Shown here piece after piece: positions 42,224 to 53,360 of a stretch of 61,702 nt of DNA. The position numbers and the translations under genes were made by a program. Origin of the DNA: Chengkuizengella axinellae (GTDB taxonomy: Bacteria > Bacillota > Bacilli > Paenibacillales > KCTC-33759); NCBI RefSeq assembly GCF_030730905.1, contig NZ_JAVAMP010000020.1, positions 1 to 61,702 on the forward strand, given 5' to 3'. Position 1 is the stretch's first letter. The number at the start of each line of letters is the position of its first letter. The notes beneath the pieces are model-generated. The model saw only the letters and a list, made by a program, of their open reading frames with translations. It was not told the DNA's origin and did not search any database.

Positions 42224-42766
42224 ATGGCAGCTAGATTAAAGGATCGTTATTTAAACGAAATAACACCATCTTTAATTCAAAAATTCAACTATACTACAGT
42301 GATGCAAGTTCCTAAAATCGAGAAAATCGTAGTGAATATGGGAGTCGGCGAAGCGATTTCAAATTCTAAGGTTTTAGATTCTGCTGTTGAGGATTTGCAA
42401 ACTATTACAGGTCAAAAACCAGTAATTACGAAAGCAAAAAAATCAATCGCTGGATTTAAACTTCGTGAAGGAATGCCAATTGGAGTGAAAGTAACTCTAC
42501 GTGGTGATCGCATGTATCACTTTTTAGATAAATTAGTGAATGTTACTTTACCTCGTGTACGTGACTTCCGTGGTGTATCCAAGAAGTCATTTGATGGTAG
42601 AGGAAACTACACTTTGGGATTAAAAGAGCAAATCATTTTCCCAGAGATTGAATATGATCAAATTGATAAAGTTCGCGGTATGGACATTGTAGTTGTTACT
42701 ACAGCAAACACAGATGAAGAAGCTAGAGAGTTATTAACTCAAATCGGAATGCCTTTTGCAAAATAA
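42224..42766 (+). CDS. rplE: 50S ribosomal protein L5
   Basis: 5S rRNA-binding protein of the central protuberance, 180 residues. It contains [18 protein letters not shown] and [29 protein letters not shown] precedes the ATG. Confidence 0.98.
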   Translation: MAARLKDRYLNEITPSLIQKFNYTTVMQVPKIEKIVVNMGVGEAISNSKVLDSAVEDLQTITGQKPVITKAKKSIAGFKLREGMPIGVKVTLRGDRMYHFLDKLVNVTLPRVRDFRGVSKKSFDGRGNYTLGLKEQIIFPEIEYDQIDKVRGMDIVVVTTANTDEEARELLTQIGMPFAK

Positions 42767-42824
42767 GGATTCCATATAAAAATCGGATTGCTTAAGAAGA
42801 ATCCTATATCGGAGGTGTATACAA

Positions 42825-43010
42825 GTGGCCAAAACTTCGATGGTCGTTAAGCAAAAACGTAAACCTAAATTTAAAGTGCGTGCATATACACGTTGTGAAC
42901 GATGCGGAAGACCGCATTCCGTACTACGTAAGTTTAAAATCTGTAGAATTTGTTTTCGTGAGTTAGCATACAAAGGTCAAATTCCAGGTGTTAAAAAAGC
43001 AAGCTGGTAA
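42825..43010 (+). CDS. rpsN: 30S ribosomal protein S14, zinc type
   Basis: 61-residue S14 with C24-x2-C27 and C40-x2-C43, the zinc-binding form. GTG start ([20 protein letters not shown]) after GGAGGTG. Bacillus can replace this form with a zinc-free paralogue under zinc limitation; none is in this window. Confidence 0.97.
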   Translation: MAKTSMVVKQKRKPKFKVRAYTRCERCGRPHSVLRKFKICRICFRELAYKGQIPGVKKASW

Positions 43011-43040
43011 TAACCTATTTCGGGAAGGAGGTTACTTAAT

Positions 43041-43439
43041 ATGTCAATGTCAGATCCTATTGCTGATATGTTAACACGTATTCGTAACGCAAATACTGTT
43101 CGTCATGAAACGGTAGAAATTCCAGCATCAAAAATCAAAAAAGATATCGCTGAAATTTTAAAAAGTGAAGGTTTCATCCGTGATGCTGAGTATATAGATG
43201 ATAATAAACAAGGTTTGATCCGTATTTTCTTAAAATATGGAGTTGACAACGAGCGTGTTATTACTGGACTGAAAAGAATCAGTAAACCAGGATTACGCGT
43301 TTATGCTAAAAATGATGAATTACCACGTGTGCTTGGTGGATTAGGGATTGCAATCATCTCTACTTCCAAAGGTTTAATGAGTGATAAAGGTGCTCGCCAA
43401 GCTAATTCAGGTGGAGAAGTATTATGTTACGTGTGGTAA
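43041..43439 (+). CDS. rpsH: 30S ribosomal protein S8
   Basis: Primary 16S-binding protein that can also regulate the spc operon. It starts [18 protein letters not shown] and ends with [20 protein letters not shown]. 132 residues. AAGGAGG lies 9 bases before ATG 43041. Confidence 0.98.
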   Translation: MSMSDPIADMLTRIRNANTVRHETVEIPASKIKKDIAEILKSEGFIRDAEYIDDNKQGLIRIFLKYGVDNERVITGLKRISKPGLRVYAKNDELPRVLGGLGIAIISTSKGLMSDKGARQANSGGEVLCYVW

Positions 43440-43477
43440 TAATGAATTCTTTTGATCGAACGGAGGTGTAAAACAAC

Positions 43478-44014
43478 ATGTCTCGAGTTGGAAATAAACC
43501 AATTGCTATTCCAAATGGAGTTTCAATTAATCTAGCTACTGAAACAATTAATGTTAAAGGACCAAAAGGTGAACTGACTAAAGATGTTCACAAAGATATG
43601 AGCGTAATCGTTGAAGAAAACGAAGTTCGTGTTGAGCGTCCTTCTGATAATAAATTGCATCGTTCTTTACATGGAACAACTCGTAGTGTCATTAACAACA
43701 TGGTGAGTGGTGTAACTGAAGGTTTTACAAAATCTTTGGACCTTGTTGGAGTAGGGTACCGTGTAAATAAATCTGGTAAGAAAATTGTGCTTAATGTAGG
43801 TTATTCACATCCAGTTGAAATTGAGCCTGAAGAAGGTATTGAATTTGATGTTCCATCCAATACGAAAATCATCGTAAAAGGAATTGACAAAGAACGTGTA
43901 GGCGCAGTTGCAGCTAACATTCGTTCAGTACGTGAGCCTGAACCATATAAAGGTAAAGGGATTAAGTACGAAAATGAGCGTATTCTTCGTAAAGAAGGTA
44001 AAACAGGTAAATAA
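43478..44014 (+). CDS. rplF: 50S ribosomal protein L6
   Basis: Factor-binding-site protein of two similar folds, 178 residues. It starts [18 protein letters not shown], and the C-terminal signature is [25 protein letters not shown] precedes the ATG. Confidence 0.98.
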   Translation: MSRVGNKPIAIPNGVSINLATETINVKGPKGELTKDVHKDMSVIVEENEVRVERPSDNKLHRSLHGTTRSVINNMVSGVTEGFTKSLDLVGVGYRVNKSGKKIVLNVGYSHPVEIEPEEGIEFDVPSNTKIIVKGIDKERVGAVAANIRSVREPEPYKGKGIKYENERILRKEGKTGK

Positions 44015-44067
44015 TAAAACCGCATAAAGTCTTTTGTTAACATTATTCAGAAGGGAGTGTTAACGGT

Positions 44068-44430
44068 ATGATCACAAAACCTAATAAAAACAAGATGCGT
44101 TTAAAGAGACATCTTCGTGTTCGGAAGAAAATTAATGGAACTAGTCAAAACCCTCGTCTATGTGTGTTTCGTTCATCAAAACACATTTACGCACAAGTAA
44201 TTGACGATGCCAATGGTGTCACTTTAGTATCAGCTTCTACTTTAGACAAAGGTCTAGAACTTAAAAATGGCGGGAACGTAGAGTCTGCTAAAAAAGTAGG
44301 AGAATTAGTTGCGAAAAAAGCGAAAGAAAACGGAATTGAACAAGTTGTTTTTGATCGCGGTGGATATATATATCATGGCAGAGTGAAAGCATTAGCTGAC
44401 GCTGCTAGAGAAGCTGGGTTAGAATTTTAA
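44068..44430 (+). CDS. rplR: 50S ribosomal protein L18
   Basis: 5S rRNA-binding protein, 120 residues, with [20 protein letters not shown] and the end [30 protein letters not shown] precedes the ATG. Confidence 0.98.
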   Translation: MITKPNKNKMRLKRHLRVRKKINGTSQNPRLCVFRSSKHIYAQVIDDANGVTLVSASTLDKGLELKNGGNVESAKKVGELVAKKAKENGIEQVVFDRGGYIYHGRVKALADAAREAGLEF

Positions 44431-44457
44431 AAAATTGATTACAAGGAGGTTTATCCT

Positions 44458-44955
44458 TTGCGCGTAGATCCCAATGCTTTAGAATTAAACGAAAAAGTCG
44501 TTAATATAAATCGAGTTGCTAAAGTAGTTAAAGGTGGACGTCGTTTTAGCTTCAGTGCACTAGTTGTAGTGGGAGATGGAAACGGCTGGGTTGGTGCAGG
44601 AATCGGTAAAGCTTCAGAAGTTCCAGATGCAATTCGAAAAGGAATTGATGATGCGAAGAAGAATTTAGTTAAAGTACCGATTATTGATACTACTATTCCA
44701 CATTTAGTAACTGGTCGCTTTGGTGCAGGAAGAGTATTATTAAAACCAGCATCAAAAGGTACAGGTGTTATTGCCGGTGGTCCTGTTCGTGCGGTATTAG
44801 AACTTGCAGGTGTAGGAGATATCCTAACAAAATCACTAGGCTCTTCAAACCCTATCAACATGGTTAATGCAACGTTAGAAGGTTTAGGACGTTTAAAAAG
44901 AGCTGAAGATGTTGCAAAATTACGTGGTAAAACTGTAGAAGAAATTTTAGGTTAG
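44458..44955 (+). CDS. rpsE: 30S ribosomal protein S5
   Basis: Accuracy-related 30S protein, 165 residues, with an N-terminal double-stranded RNA-binding fold. It contains [20 protein letters not shown], the spectinomycin loop region, which looks wild type. TTG start with AAGGAGG upstream. Confidence 0.98.
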   Translation: MRVDPNALELNEKVVNINRVAKVVKGGRRFSFSALVVVGDGNGWVGAGIGKASEVPDAIRKGIDDAKKNLVKVPIIDTTIPHLVTGRFGAGRVLLKPASKGTGVIAGGPVRAVLELAGVGDILTKSLGSSNPINMVNATLEGLGRLKRAEDVAKLRGKTVEEILG

Positions 44956-44967
44956 GAGGGGAACATT

Positions 44968-45150
44968 TTGGCTAATAAAATTGAAATTACCCTCAAACGC
45001 AGTTTGATTGGTCGTCCGGAAGATCAAAGAGTAACAGTTAAAACATTAGGTTTAGGAAAACTTAATTCAACTGTAGTACAACCAGATAATCCGGCAATCA
45101 GAGGAATGGTTAAAAAAGTGGCTCATTTAATCGAAGTTAAAGAAGTATAA
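44968..45150 (+). CDS. rpmD: 50S ribosomal protein L30
   Basis: 60-residue protein containing [20 protein letters not shown] and VRGMV-like [18 protein letters not shown] start after AGGAGGGG. Sits between rpsE and rplO as in the spc operon. Confidence 0.97.
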   Translation: MANKIEITLKRSLIGRPEDQRVTVKTLGLGKLNSTVVQPDNPAIRGMVKKVAHLIEVKEV

Positions 45151-45197
45151 GCATCACCCTAGGATTAACCATAAGAATCAATTAAGGAGGTGCGACA

Positions 45198-45638
45198 ATG
45201 AAACTACATGAACTATCTCCAGCTCCAGGTTCCCGTCATACTCGTAAACGCGTAGGGCGAGGTACTGGAAGTGGTAACGGAAAAACAGCAGGCCGTGGAC
45301 ATAAAGGACAAAATTCACGTTCTGGTGGTGGCGTTCGTCCAGGATTTGAAGGTGGACAAAACCCGATTTATAATCGTTTACCTAAACGAGGATTTACTAA
45401 CATTCACCGTAAGGAATACGCAGTAGTTAATGTGGATGAGCTGAACAAGTTTGCTGCAGGAACCGAAATTACTCCTGAAACATTAAAAGAATCCGGTCTT
45501 GTGAAAAATGCAAAGAGCGGAATTAAAATTTTGGGAACCGGCGAACTAACTGTAAGTCTTTCAGTTAAAGCAAATAAGTTTTCTCAAACTGCCGTGGCTA
45601 AAATCGAAGCTGCTGGCGGCAAAACCGAGGTGATTTAA
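45198..45638 (+). CDS. rplO: 50S ribosomal protein L15
   Basis: Late-assembly protein, 146 residues, with a Gly/Arg-rich N-terminal extension ([20 protein letters not shown]). AAGGAGGTG precedes the ATG. Its stop shares one base with the secY start. Confidence 0.98.
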   Translation: MKLHELSPAPGSRHTRKRVGRGTGSGNGKTAGRGHKGQNSRSGGGVRPGFEGGQNPIYNRLPKRGFTNIHRKEYAVVNVDELNKFAAGTEITPETLKESGLVKNAKSGIKILGTGELTVSLSVKANKFSQTAVAKIEAAGGKTEVI

Positions 45639-46933
45639 TGTTTAGAACAATTTCGAATATAATGAAGGTTGAAGATTTACGAAAAAAGATACTATTCACA
45701 TTATTGATACTAATTGTTTTTAGAATAGGTAATTTCATACCGGTACCGAACATTGATGTTGATGCATTAAAAAGATTCGGTGAAGCACAAGAAGGTATAT
45801 TTGGCTTGATCAATACTTTTTCTGGTGGAGCACTGTTTAACTTCTCCATCTTTGCAATGGGAATCATGCCTTACATTACGGCGTCCATTATCGTTCAGTT
45901 ATTGACGATGGATGTTATTCCCAAATTTGTACAGTGGGCTAAAGAAGGCGAAGCTGGAAAAAGAAAATTGGCTCAAGTAACTAGATATGGAACGATCATT
46001 TTAGGTTTAATCCAAGCTTATGGATTATCTATTGGATTTAATACGCAATATAGCATGGTTATTAATCCAAGCTTTATGATTTACACAATCATTGCGATTG
46101 TCTTAACTGCAGGTACAGCATTTTTGATGTGGATCGGTGAACAGATCACTGAAAAAGGAATTGGTAATGGTATTTCCATTATCATTTTTGCAGGTATTGT
46201 GGCAGGTATTCCAGGTATGTCAAAACAAATATACACTTCTCTTTTTGTTGCAGAGGATGTTACGATTTTCTTAAGTGTATTAAAACTTATCTTGATTCTA
46301 CTTTCAGTTTTACTAATAGTGGTTGGTGTCATTTTTGTTCAGCAAGGGGTTCGTAAAATCCCTGTGCAGTATGCAAAACGTGTTGTAGGAAGAAAAATGT
46401 ATGGTGGTCAATCCACTCATATTCCTTTAAAGGTAAATGCAGCAGGGGTAATACCTGTTATTTTTGCTTTATCACTTATTATCTTCCCTACTACAATCGC
46501 TAGCTTTTTCCAAGGAAATGGCGCAGCAGATTGGATCTTAAATAATTTATATTATGATCAGCCTCTTGGTATGTTTTTATATGTTGTATTGATTATAGGG
46601 TTTACTTACTTCTATACTTTCGTACAAATAAATCCAGTACAAATGGCGGATCAAATGAAGAAAAACGGCGGTTATATCCCAGGTATTAGACCAGGGAAAA
46701 CAACGGCTGCATATATTACGAAATTGATGACTAGAATCACATTATCAGGTGCTATTTTCTTAGCATTAATTTCAATATTACCTGTGTTTTTCATTAAACT
46801 TGCAGGTTTGCCTTCATCCGTAACGATTGGTGGAACTTCTTTACTTATCGTAGTAGGTGTTGGTTTGGAAACAATGAAACAAGTAGAAAGTCAGTTAATT
46901 AAACGACACTACAAAGGTTTCATCAATAAGTAA
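45638..46933 (+). CDS. secY: preprotein translocase subunit SecY
   Basis: Channel subunit of the Sec translocon with ten predicted transmembrane segments, 431 residues. Signature ITASIIVQLLTMDVIP lies in TM2, and the cytosolic loop RKIPVQYAKRVVGRKMYGGQ is present. It overlaps rplO by one base; an embedded GAGGTG serves as the ribosome site. adk and map follow. Confidence 0.98.
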   Translation: MFRTISNIMKVEDLRKKILFTLLILIVFRIGNFIPVPNIDVDALKRFGEAQEGIFGLINTFSGGALFNFSIFAMGIMPYITASIIVQLLTMDVIPKFVQWAKEGEAGKRKLAQVTRYGTIILGLIQAYGLSIGFNTQYSMVINPSFMIYTIIAIVLTAGTAFLMWIGEQITEKGIGNGISIIIFAGIVAGIPGMSKQIYTSLFVAEDVTIFLSVLKLILILLSVLLIVVGVIFVQQGVRKIPVQYAKRVVGRKMYGGQSTHIPLKVNAAGVIPVIFALSLIIFPTTIASFFQGNGAADWILNNLYYDQPLGMFLYVVLIIGFTYFYTFVQINPVQMADQMKKNGGYIPGIRPGKTTAAYITKLMTRITLSGAIFLALISILPVFFIKLAGLPSSVTIGGTSLLIVVGVGLETMKQVESQLIKRHYKGFINK

Positions 46934-46969
46934 GTGTCTGTGGGTTCAGCAAATAGGAGGTTTTCTTAA

Positions 46970-47623
46970 TTGAATATTATTTTCATGGGTCCTCCTGGTG
47001 CAGGTAAAGGGACTCAGGCCGAGAGAATTGTAGAAGAATTTAACATTCCTCACATCTCAACTGGTGATGCATTTCGCTTGGCTATGAGTCAAGGCACTTC
47101 ACTAGGATTAAAAGCTAAAGAGTATGTTGATCAAGGACTTTTGGTTCCTGATGAAATAACAATTGGAATTGTAACTGAACGTTTGTTGCAGGATGACTGT
47201 AATGATGGATTTTTATTGGATGGTTTTCCTAGAACAATTCCACAAGCAGAAGCTTTAGATGTATTTTTAAAAGATAACGGAAAAACGATAAATCATGTAA
47301 TTAATCTTTCTGTAAACCGTGAGTTTCTTTTGGCGAGATTAACTGGCCGTAGAATTTGTAAAAGTTGTGGCTCTACCTACCATGTAATTTTCAATCCTCC
47401 AAAACAGGAAAATGTTTGTGATAAATGTTCTGGTGAATTGTATCAGCGTTCTGATGATACAGAGGAAAAGGTAGGAACTCGCCTTGATGAATATATGAGT
47501 AAAACGGCTCCGTTGCTTGATTTTTATAGCAAGAAAGACTTATTGAGACAGGTAAATGGAGAACAATCCATTGATAATGTTACTGGTGAAATCATTTCTT
47601 TATTGAGAGGTCAAAATAAATGA
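46970..47623 (+). CDS. adk: adenylate kinase
   Basis: Interconverts AMP, ATP and ADP. P-loop GPPGAGKGT (7-15); the LID carries a zinc site C130/C133/C150/C153, typical of Gram-positive forms; DGFPRT at 84-89. TTG start after AGGAGG, 217 residues. It overlaps map by four bases (ATGA). Confidence 0.98.
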   Translation: MNIIFMGPPGAGKGTQAERIVEEFNIPHISTGDAFRLAMSQGTSLGLKAKEYVDQGLLVPDEITIGIVTERLLQDDCNDGFLLDGFPRTIPQAEALDVFLKDNGKTINHVINLSVNREFLLARLTGRRICKSCGSTYHVIFNPPKQENVCDKCSGELYQRSDDTEEKVGTRLDEYMSKTAPLLDFYSKKDLLRQVNGEQSIDNVTGEIISLLRGQNK

Positions 47624-48372
47624 TCATTTGCAAATCTGAAGCTGAATTAAATTATATGCGTGAGGCAGGTCGTATCGTAGCAGAAACTCATCGTGAAATT
47701 GCGAAGGTGATTCAGCCGGGTATTACGACATTAGAGATTGACCAAATCGCTGAAAAATTTATTCGAAGTCAGAATGCATCGCCTTCCTTTAAAGGTTATA
47801 ATGGCTTTCCTGCTAGCGTATGTGCTTCAGTGAATGAAGAATTGGTACATGGTTTTCCGAGTGAAAGAGTTTTAAACGAAGGTGATATCATCAGCATTGA
47901 TATTGGTGCACAATACAATGGTTATCATGGTGATTCAGCTTGGACTTATCCAGTAGGTAACATATCAGATGATGCTCAGAGACTTTTAGATGTCACTGAA
48001 AAATCGTTGTATGTTGGACTGGATGAAGCTAAACCGGATGTTCGTTTATTTACCATTTCACATGCTATTCAAAAATGCATTGAAGATGAAGGTTTTTCTG
48101 TTGTTAGAGAATATGTCGGACATGGCATAGGAGCCAATCTGCATGAAGAACCACAGATCCCAAACTTTGGTCTACCTAATAGAGGCCCGCGTTTAAAACC
48201 TGGTATGGTCCTAGCCATTGAACCAATGGTTGTTGCAGGTGAACGTTTTGTCAAAACGTTGGAAGACGATTGGACAGTAGTAAGCACTGATGGTACATTA
48301 TGTGCTCACTTTGAACATACAGTTGCGATTACAGCCGATGGTTATGAAATATTAACCAAGGTTGATGTGTAG
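47620..48372 (+). CDS. map: methionine aminopeptidase, type I
   Basis: Removes the initiator methionine. Metal ligands D94 and D105, the GHGIG histidine, and glutamates in the AIEPM and HFEHT segments are present. 250 residues. Translation is coupled to adk through ATGA, with GAGAGG in the adk end as a ribosome site. Confidence 0.97.
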   Translation: MIICKSEAELNYMREAGRIVAETHREIAKVIQPGITTLEIDQIAEKFIRSQNASPSFKGYNGFPASVCASVNEELVHGFPSERVLNEGDIISIDIGAQYNGYHGDSAWTYPVGNISDDAQRLLDVTEKSLYVGLDEAKPDVRLFTISHAIQKCIEDEGFSVVREYVGHGIGANLHEEPQIPNFGLPNRGPRLKPGMVLAIEPMVVAGERFVKTLEDDWTVVSTDGTLCAHFEHTVAITADGYEILTKVDV

Positions 48373-48696
48373 GTGATATTAGAAGTGGATGAATCGAGTA
48401 GTATACCTAGGTTGGGTCAAATTGCGAAAGTGATTCGTGGTAGAGACAATGGTAAATATACTGTTGTAATCCATGTAGTGGATGAGCGATATGTGCTTAT
48501 TGCTGACGGTGATAAACGCAAATTTGACAATCCGAAAAAGAAGAACATTCTTCATCTTGAATTGCAGGATGAAATTAGTGCAGAAGTAGTGAATAGTTTG
48601 AATGAAACAGGTCGAGTTACCAATGGGAAATTGCGGTTTTCCATTAGTCGTCATATCGAAAACATTCAGACTGATGAACACTTGAAAGGAGAATGA
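48373..48696 (+). CDS. KOW-domain RNA-binding protein (L14e/L6e/L27e-like)
   Basis: 107-residue protein with a KOW motif early on ([20 protein letters not shown]), resembling the small RNA-binding protein encoded between map and infA in many Bacillales. GTG start immediately follows the map stop codon; it overlaps the frame before infA by a few bases. Predicted cytoplasmic. Exact function unknown; ribosome association is suggested only by position and fold. Confidence 0.82.
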   Translation: MILEVDESSSIPRLGQIAKVIRGRDNGKYTVVIHVVDERYVLIADGDKRKFDNPKKKNILHLELQDEISAEVVNSLNETGRVTNGKLRFSISRHIENIQTDEHLKGE

Positions 48697-48698
48697 TT

Positions 48699-48914
48699 GT
48701 GGCCAAGGAAGATGTAATTGAAGTTGAAGGTACAGTGATTGAACCTTTACCGAATGCGATGTTTAGAGTTGAACTAGATAACGGACATGAAATACTTGCT
48801 CATATATCAGGCAAACTAAGAATGAATTTTATTCGTATTTTAACAGGAGACAGAGTGGTCATTCAGCTTTCCCCGTATGATCTTTCTAGGGGACGTATCA
48901 CTTATCGGAAATAA
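48699..48914 (+). CDS. infA: translation initiation factor IF-1
   Basis: OB-fold factor occupying the A site in initiation, 71 residues, starting [22 protein letters not shown] 48699 lies 7 bases after AAAGGAGA; the ATG at 48693 abuts that site and would add Met-Ile. Conserved [18 protein letters not shown] is present. Confidence 0.97.
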   Translation: MAKEDVIEVEGTVIEPLPNAMFRVELDNGHEILAHISGKLRMNFIRILTGDRVVIQLSPYDLSRGRITYRK

Positions 48915-48943
48915 TGAGGATTCTACGTTTGTAAATCTCTTAG

Positions 48944-49069
<126 letters not shown>

Positions 49070-49089
49070 TAGGAGGTGTTCACTAAGTT

Positions 49090-49455
49090 ATGGCTCGTAT
49101 TGCTGGTGTAGATTTACCTCGTGATAAACGAATTGTTATTGCGCTAACTTATATATATGGTATTGGTAGTACAACTGCGCAAAAAATCATAAACGAATCT
49201 GGCTTAAATGCAGATACTCGTGTTCGTGATCTAACAGAGGATGAAGTAAGTAAACTTCGTGATGCTATTGATCAAATCAAGGTTGAAGGGGATCTTCGTA
49301 GAGAGATTGCTCTTAATGTAAAACGTCTAATGGAAATCGGTTGTTACCGTGGAATCCGTCATCGTCGTGGTTTACCTGTAAGAGGTCAAAAAACAAAAAC
49401 AAATGCACGTACGCGTAAAGGTCCACGTAGAACAGTTGCAAACAAGAAAAAATAA
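49090..49455 (+). CDS. rpsM: 30S ribosomal protein S13
   Basis: Head protein contacting the P-site tRNA through its basic C-terminal tail. It starts [20 protein letters not shown] and contains [20 protein letters not shown]. 121 residues. Confidence 0.98.
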   Translation: MARIAGVDLPRDKRIVIALTYIYGIGSTTAQKIINESGLNADTRVRDLTEDEVSKLRDAIDQIKVEGDLRREIALNVKRLMEIGCYRGIRHRRGLPVRGQKTKTNARTRKGPRRTVANKKK

Positions 49456-49477
49456 TAAATAAAAAGGAGGGATAAAG

Positions 49478-49876
49478 ATGGCAAAACCTAAAACAAAAGT
49501 GGCACGTACGAAACGCCGTGATCGTAAAAATATTGAAAATGGAGTTGCTCATATCCGTTCCACTTTTAACAATACAATTGTTACGATTACAGATCCGCAT
49601 GGTAATGCAGTATCTTGGGCAAGTGCAGGTCATTTAGGTTTTAAAGGTTCTAAAAAAAGCACTCCATTTGCTGCACAAATGGCAGCGGAAGCTGCTGCAA
49701 AAACAGCAATGGAGCATGGAATGAAACATGTTGAAGTCATGGTAAAAGGTCCAGGCGCAGGACGTGAAGCTGCAATCCGTTCTTTACAAGCTGCTGGATT
49801 AGAAGTGAGCATGATTAAAGATGTGACTCCAATTCCGCATAACGGATGTCGTCCACCGAAACGTCGTCGTGTGTAA
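49478..49876 (+). CDS. rpsK: 30S ribosomal protein S11
   Basis: Platform protein, 132 residues. It contains [20 protein letters not shown] and ends [26 protein letters not shown] precedes the ATG. Confidence 0.98.
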   Translation: MAKPKTKVARTKRRDRKNIENGVAHIRSTFNNTIVTITDPHGNAVSWASAGHLGFKGSKKSTPFAAQMAAEAAAKTAMEHGMKHVEVMVKGPGAGREAAIRSLQAAGLEVSMIKDVTPIPHNGCRPPKRRRV

Positions 49877-49891
49877 ACATGGACAAATGAG

Positions 49892-49900
49892 TGGTATAAT
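49892..49900 (+). promoter_or_regulatory. candidate extended -10 promoter before rpoA
   Basis: TGGTATAAT is an extended -10 element about 105 bases before rpoA. No good -35 is visible at the expected distance, so activity is uncertain. Confidence 0.4.
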
Positions 49901-50006
49901 TATCCTATACAAGTGAATAATAATTGTAATGGATAGGAATACTACGAAGTTTAATGAATATGATGAGATTCATTTTTAACGACGTTTTGAAGGAGGGTTC
50001 ATTTTT

Positions 50007-50951
50007 ATGATCGAAATTGAAAAGCCAAAAATTGAAACGGTATCTGTAAGTGAAGACGGGACTTATGGTAAGTTTGTTGTAGAACCATTGGAGCGCGGAT
50101 ATGGAACTACGCTAGGGAATTCATTACGTCGAATTTTATTGTCCTCACTTCCAGGTGCTGCAGTTTCATCAATACAAATTGATGGAGTTCTTCACGAATT
50201 TTCAACAATCCCTGGAGTTATAGAAGATGTTACAGAAATCATTTTAAACCTCAAAGGATTATCGTTAAAAATTCATTCAGATGAGGAAAAAATCCTTGAA
50301 ATTGATGCTGAGGGTGAAGGAGACATCTTAGCAGGAGATATCCGTGCAGATAGTGACGTTGAAATCTTAAATCCTGATCTTCATATTGCTTCTTTAGCTG
50401 CAGGTGCAAGATTTCATATGCGTATCTTTGCCACTAAAGGCCGTGGATATGTACCAGCGGATAATAATAAAAAAGAAGGACAACCGATTGGAGTTATTCC
50501 AACGGATTCTATTTATACTCCAATAACTAGAGTAAACTATAAGGTTGAAAATACACGTGTCGGTCAAGTGACAAACTATGATAAGTTGACCCTCGAAGTT
50601 TGGACTGATGGTAGTATTCGACCGGAGGAATCAGTAAGTTTAGGTGCAAAAATCATGAATGAACATTTAATGTTGTTTGTGGGACTTACTGATGAAGTGA
50701 AAGAAGTAGAAATTATGGTTGAAAAAGAAGAGGACAAAAAAGAAAAAGTTCTTGAGATGACGATTGAAGAGCTTGATCTATCTGTTCGTTCTTATAACTG
50801 TTTAAAACGTGCGGGTATCAATACAGTTCAAGAGCTAATAACTAAAACGGAAGAGGATATGATGAAAGTTAGAAACCTCGGACGTAAATCCTTGGAGGAA
50901 GTCCAAGAAAAACTAGCTGAACTGGCTTTAGGATTACGCACTGAAGAATAA
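50007..50951 (+). CDS. rpoA: DNA-directed RNA polymerase subunit alpha
   Basis: Assembly and activator-contact subunit, 314 residues. The N-terminal domain has [20 protein letters not shown]; after a charged linker the C-terminal domain carries [19 protein letters not shown] and [11 protein letters not shown] for UP-element and activator contacts. AAGGAGGG precedes the ATG. Confidence 0.98.
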   Translation: MIEIEKPKIETVSVSEDGTYGKFVVEPLERGYGTTLGNSLRRILLSSLPGAAVSSIQIDGVLHEFSTIPGVIEDVTEIILNLKGLSLKIHSDEEKILEIDAEGEGDILAGDIRADSDVEILNPDLHIASLAAGARFHMRIFATKGRGYVPADNNKKEGQPIGVIPTDSIYTPITRVNYKVENTRVGQVTNYDKLTLEVWTDGSIRPEESVSLGAKIMNEHLMLFVGLTDEVKEVEIMVEKEEDKKEKVLEMTIEELDLSVRSYNCLKRAGINTVQELITKTEEDMMKVRNLGRKSLEEVQEKLAELALGLRTEE

Positions 50952-50990
50952 AAACTAACAAGATCAAACAACAAAAGGAGGGAAGAGAAC

Positions 50991-51353
50991 ATGGCATATC
51001 AAAAACTAGGACGAAATTCTAGTCAACGTAAAGCTTTATTCCGTGATCTAGTCACTGATCTTTTTATTAATGAACGTATTCAAACAACTGAAGCGAAAGC
51101 AAAAGAAGTTCGCTCCATTGCTGAAAAAATGATTACACTAGCTAAACGTGGAGATCTTCATGCTCGTCGTCAAGCTGCTGCATTTGTTCGTAGAGAGCAA
51201 GCTGGTGACCAGGAAGTTCTTCAAAAGTTATTTTCTGAATTAGCCACTCGTTACTCTGAGCGCCCAGGTGGATACACTCGCATTCTAAAGCTTGGACCTC
51301 GCAGAGGAGATGCTGCTCCTATGGTTTATTTGGAATTAGTGGATCAGGCGTAA
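50991..51353 (+). CDS. rplQ: 50S ribosomal protein L17
   Basis: Tunnel-exit protein, 120 residues, starting [20 protein letters not shown]. Ends the alpha operon; a terminator follows and then truA, with no ECF transporter genes between. Confidence 0.98.
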   Translation: MAYQKLGRNSSQRKALFRDLVTDLFINERIQTTEAKAKEVRSIAEKMITLAKRGDLHARRQAAAFVRREQAGDQEVLQKLFSELATRYSERPGGYTRILKLGPRRGDAAPMVYLELVDQA

Positions 51354-51365
51354 ATAACAGAAGTA

Positions 51366-51408
51366 AAAGGGTGGACAGAATCGTAGATTCTGATGAAGCC
51401 CTTTTTTT
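51366..51408 (+). terminator. terminator after rplQ
   Basis: AAAGGG with inner AGAATC/GATTCT pairs with CCCTTT, followed by a run of T. It ends the long S10-spc-alpha cluster. Confidence 0.82.
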
Positions 51409-51490
51409 CGTTTGGTAAAACTAGATTTAAAAGTTAAAAAAGCTTTAACGAACTAAGACCTACGCATTATTAGTTACTTCTGGAGGATTT

Positions 51491-52264
51491 ATGCGGAATA
51501 TATGTATGATTGTAAGTTACGATGGAACATCTTATAGCGGATTTCAAACACAAGTTAACCAAGAAACAATCCAAGATGTCATTGAAGACAAACTTCAAAG
51601 AATAACTGGAGAAAAGATTAAAATCATAAGCTCAGGGCGCACGGATGCAGGCGTTCATGCTAGAGCTCAGGTTTTTAACTTTCACACAAATTCATCGATC
51701 CCTACAAAAAGATGGTGTTTGGCGATCAATGATTGGTTACCTAAGGATATCGTTGTTCGTGCTGCATATGATGTACCTTTAGACTTTCATGCTAGAAAAT
51801 GGGCTAAATCAAAGACGTATGTATACTCCATTAATAATCATCGATACAAGGATGTATTTAAACAAAAGTATCAATTACATTATCCTACTTTTTTAAATAC
51901 GGACGAGATGAAATTAGCATTGGAACATATTGTAGGAGAGCATGATTTTACATCTTTTTGTTCTTTAAAGTCAGATAAAAGTTCACATATAAGAACGATT
52001 CAACGTGCAGATTTAGAAGTATACAACCCTTCAGAATTTGAAAATAGGATAGACATTACTATTACGGGTAATGGTTTTCTACGACAAATGGTTCGAATCA
52101 TTGTAGGCACATTAATTGAGATTGGGGCAGGGAAAAGAAAAAGCGAGGATATGAAAATTATATTAGCTGCTAAAGACCGTTTAAAAGCAGGTTCAACAGC
52201 TTTGTCAGATGGATTAACCTTATGGGAAGTGCATTATAAGGTTAGTGAGATGAAAATGTTGTAA
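51491..52264 (+). CDS. truA: tRNA pseudouridine(38-40) synthase
   Basis: Makes pseudouridine at tRNA positions 38-40. The catalytic Asp is D52 in SSGRTDAGVHARAQVF. 257 residues. TGGAGGA precedes the ATG. In many Bacillales truA follows ecfA1-ecfA2-ecfT; here it directly follows rplQ. Confidence 0.97.
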   Translation: MRNICMIVSYDGTSYSGFQTQVNQETIQDVIEDKLQRITGEKIKIISSGRTDAGVHARAQVFNFHTNSSIPTKRWCLAINDWLPKDIVVRAAYDVPLDFHARKWAKSKTYVYSINNHRYKDVFKQKYQLHYPTFLNTDEMKLALEHIVGEHDFTSFCSLKSDKSSHIRTIQRADLEVYNPSEFENRIDITITGNGFLRQMVRIIVGTLIEIGAGKRKSEDMKIILAAKDRLKAGSTALSDGLTLWEVHYKVSEMKML

Positions 52265-52279
52265 AAAATAATTTTTTGC

Positions 52280-52308
52280 TTGATTCTGAACTCATAATAT
52301 AGTAATAT
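52280..52308 (+). promoter_or_regulatory. candidate promoter of rplM-rpsI
   Basis: TTGATT (52280-52285), 17-base spacer, TAATAT (52303-52308), just upstream of the L13-type leader hairpin. Moderate match. Confidence 0.5.
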
Positions 52309-52314
52309 ATTTAA

Positions 52315-52375
52315 TGGTGTTCTTTAACTGGCATCCCACGCCCCGAGTTAAAGTTCGACCCTTAAAATTTAACAT
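52315..52375 (+). promoter_or_regulatory. L13-type leader upstream of rplM
   Basis: CTTTAACT (52322-52329) pairs perfectly with AGTTAAAG (52346-52353) around a C-rich loop (CATCCCACGCCCC). Position and shape fit the known L13 leader of Firmicutes, thought to bind L13 for autoregulation; the match was made by eye. Confidence 0.7.
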
Positions 52376-52456
52376 ATAAATGTAATGTAAAATGAATAGA
52401 TTTATTATTTGAATAACAAATAGAATTGTTTAAGCAGTTAAAGGAGGATACAAGCA

Positions 52457-52894
52457 GTGCGTACTACTTATATGGCGAAGCCAAACGAAATTGAGCGCAA
52501 ATGGTACATCATTGATGCGACTGATAAAACATTAGGACGTTTAGCGAGCGAAGCAGCAACTCTTATTCGCGGTAAACATAAACCTGAGTTTACACCGCAT
52601 GTAGATACAGGTGATTTTGTTATTGTTATCAATGCTGACAAAATTGTATTAACAGGTAAAAAATTAACGGACAAGAAGTATTACCGTCACTCCATGCATC
52701 CAGGTGGTTTGAAAGTTACTACAGCTGGTGAAATGTTGGAAAAGAAACCTCAAAAAATGATGGAATTAGCGGTTCATGGTATGTTGCCTAAAACGCGTTT
52801 AGGTGAAAAAATGAAATTAAGACTTAAAGCTTATGCTGGTAGCGAGCATCCGCATGAAGCACAACAACCTGAAGTTTACGAACTAAAAGGTTAA
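52457..52894 (+). CDS. rplM: 50S ribosomal protein L13
   Basis: Early-assembly 23S-binding protein, 145 residues. GTG start 9 bases after AAGGAGG gives [20 protein letters not shown], matching homologues that begin MRTT. Contains [11 protein letters not shown]. Followed by rpsI. Confidence 0.98.
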   Translation: MRTTYMAKPNEIERKWYIIDATDKTLGRLASEAATLIRGKHKPEFTPHVDTGDFVIVINADKIVLTGKKLTDKKYYRHSMHPGGLKVTTAGEMLEKKPQKMMELAVHGMLPKTRLGEKMKLRLKAYAGSEHPHEAQQPEVYELKG

Positions 52895-52914
52895 TATAAA
52901 AGGAGGTTAGATTC

Positions 52915-53307
52915 GTGGCACAAGTACAATATTACGGAACAGGTCGACGTAAACATTCTGTTGCACGTGTTCGTTTAGTTCCAGGTGAGGGACGTATAAT
53001 CATTAATAATGAAGATATCAATCAATATTTTGGTTTAGAAACTTTAAAATTAATCGTAAAACAACCATTAAATTTAACTGATACGCTTGGAAGCTATGAT
53101 GTTTTAGTTAATACACATGGTGGCGGTTATTCTGGTCAAGCAGGAGCGATTCGTCATGGAATTTCTCGTGCATTGTTAAAAGTTGATCCTGAATATCGTT
53201 CTGATCTTAAAAAAGCTGGTTTCTTAACACGTGATCCACGTATGAAGGAACGTAAGAAGTATGGTTTGAAAGCAGCACGTCGTGCTCCTCAATTCTCAAA
53301 ACGTTAA
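52915..53307 (+). CDS. rpsI: 30S ribosomal protein S9
   Basis: P-site tRNA-contacting protein; its conserved C-terminal tail ends APQFSKR. 130 residues, starts [19 protein letters not shown] with GTG after AGGAGG. Followed by a strong terminator. Confidence 0.98.
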   Translation: MAQVQYYGTGRRKHSVARVRLVPGEGRIIINNEDINQYFGLETLKLIVKQPLNLTDTLGSYDVLVNTHGGGYSGQAGAIRHGISRALLKVDPEYRSDLKKAGFLTRDPRMKERKKYGLKAARRAPQFSKR

Positions 53308-53327
53308 TCATTATTTCAATTTACAAA

Positions 53328-53360
53328 AAACCAGTGTTGGTTACAACACTGGTTTTTTTT
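53328..53360 (+). terminator. terminator after rpsI
   Basis: AACCAGTGTTG pairs with CAACACTGGTT around GTTA, followed by TTTTTTT. Confidence 0.93.
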
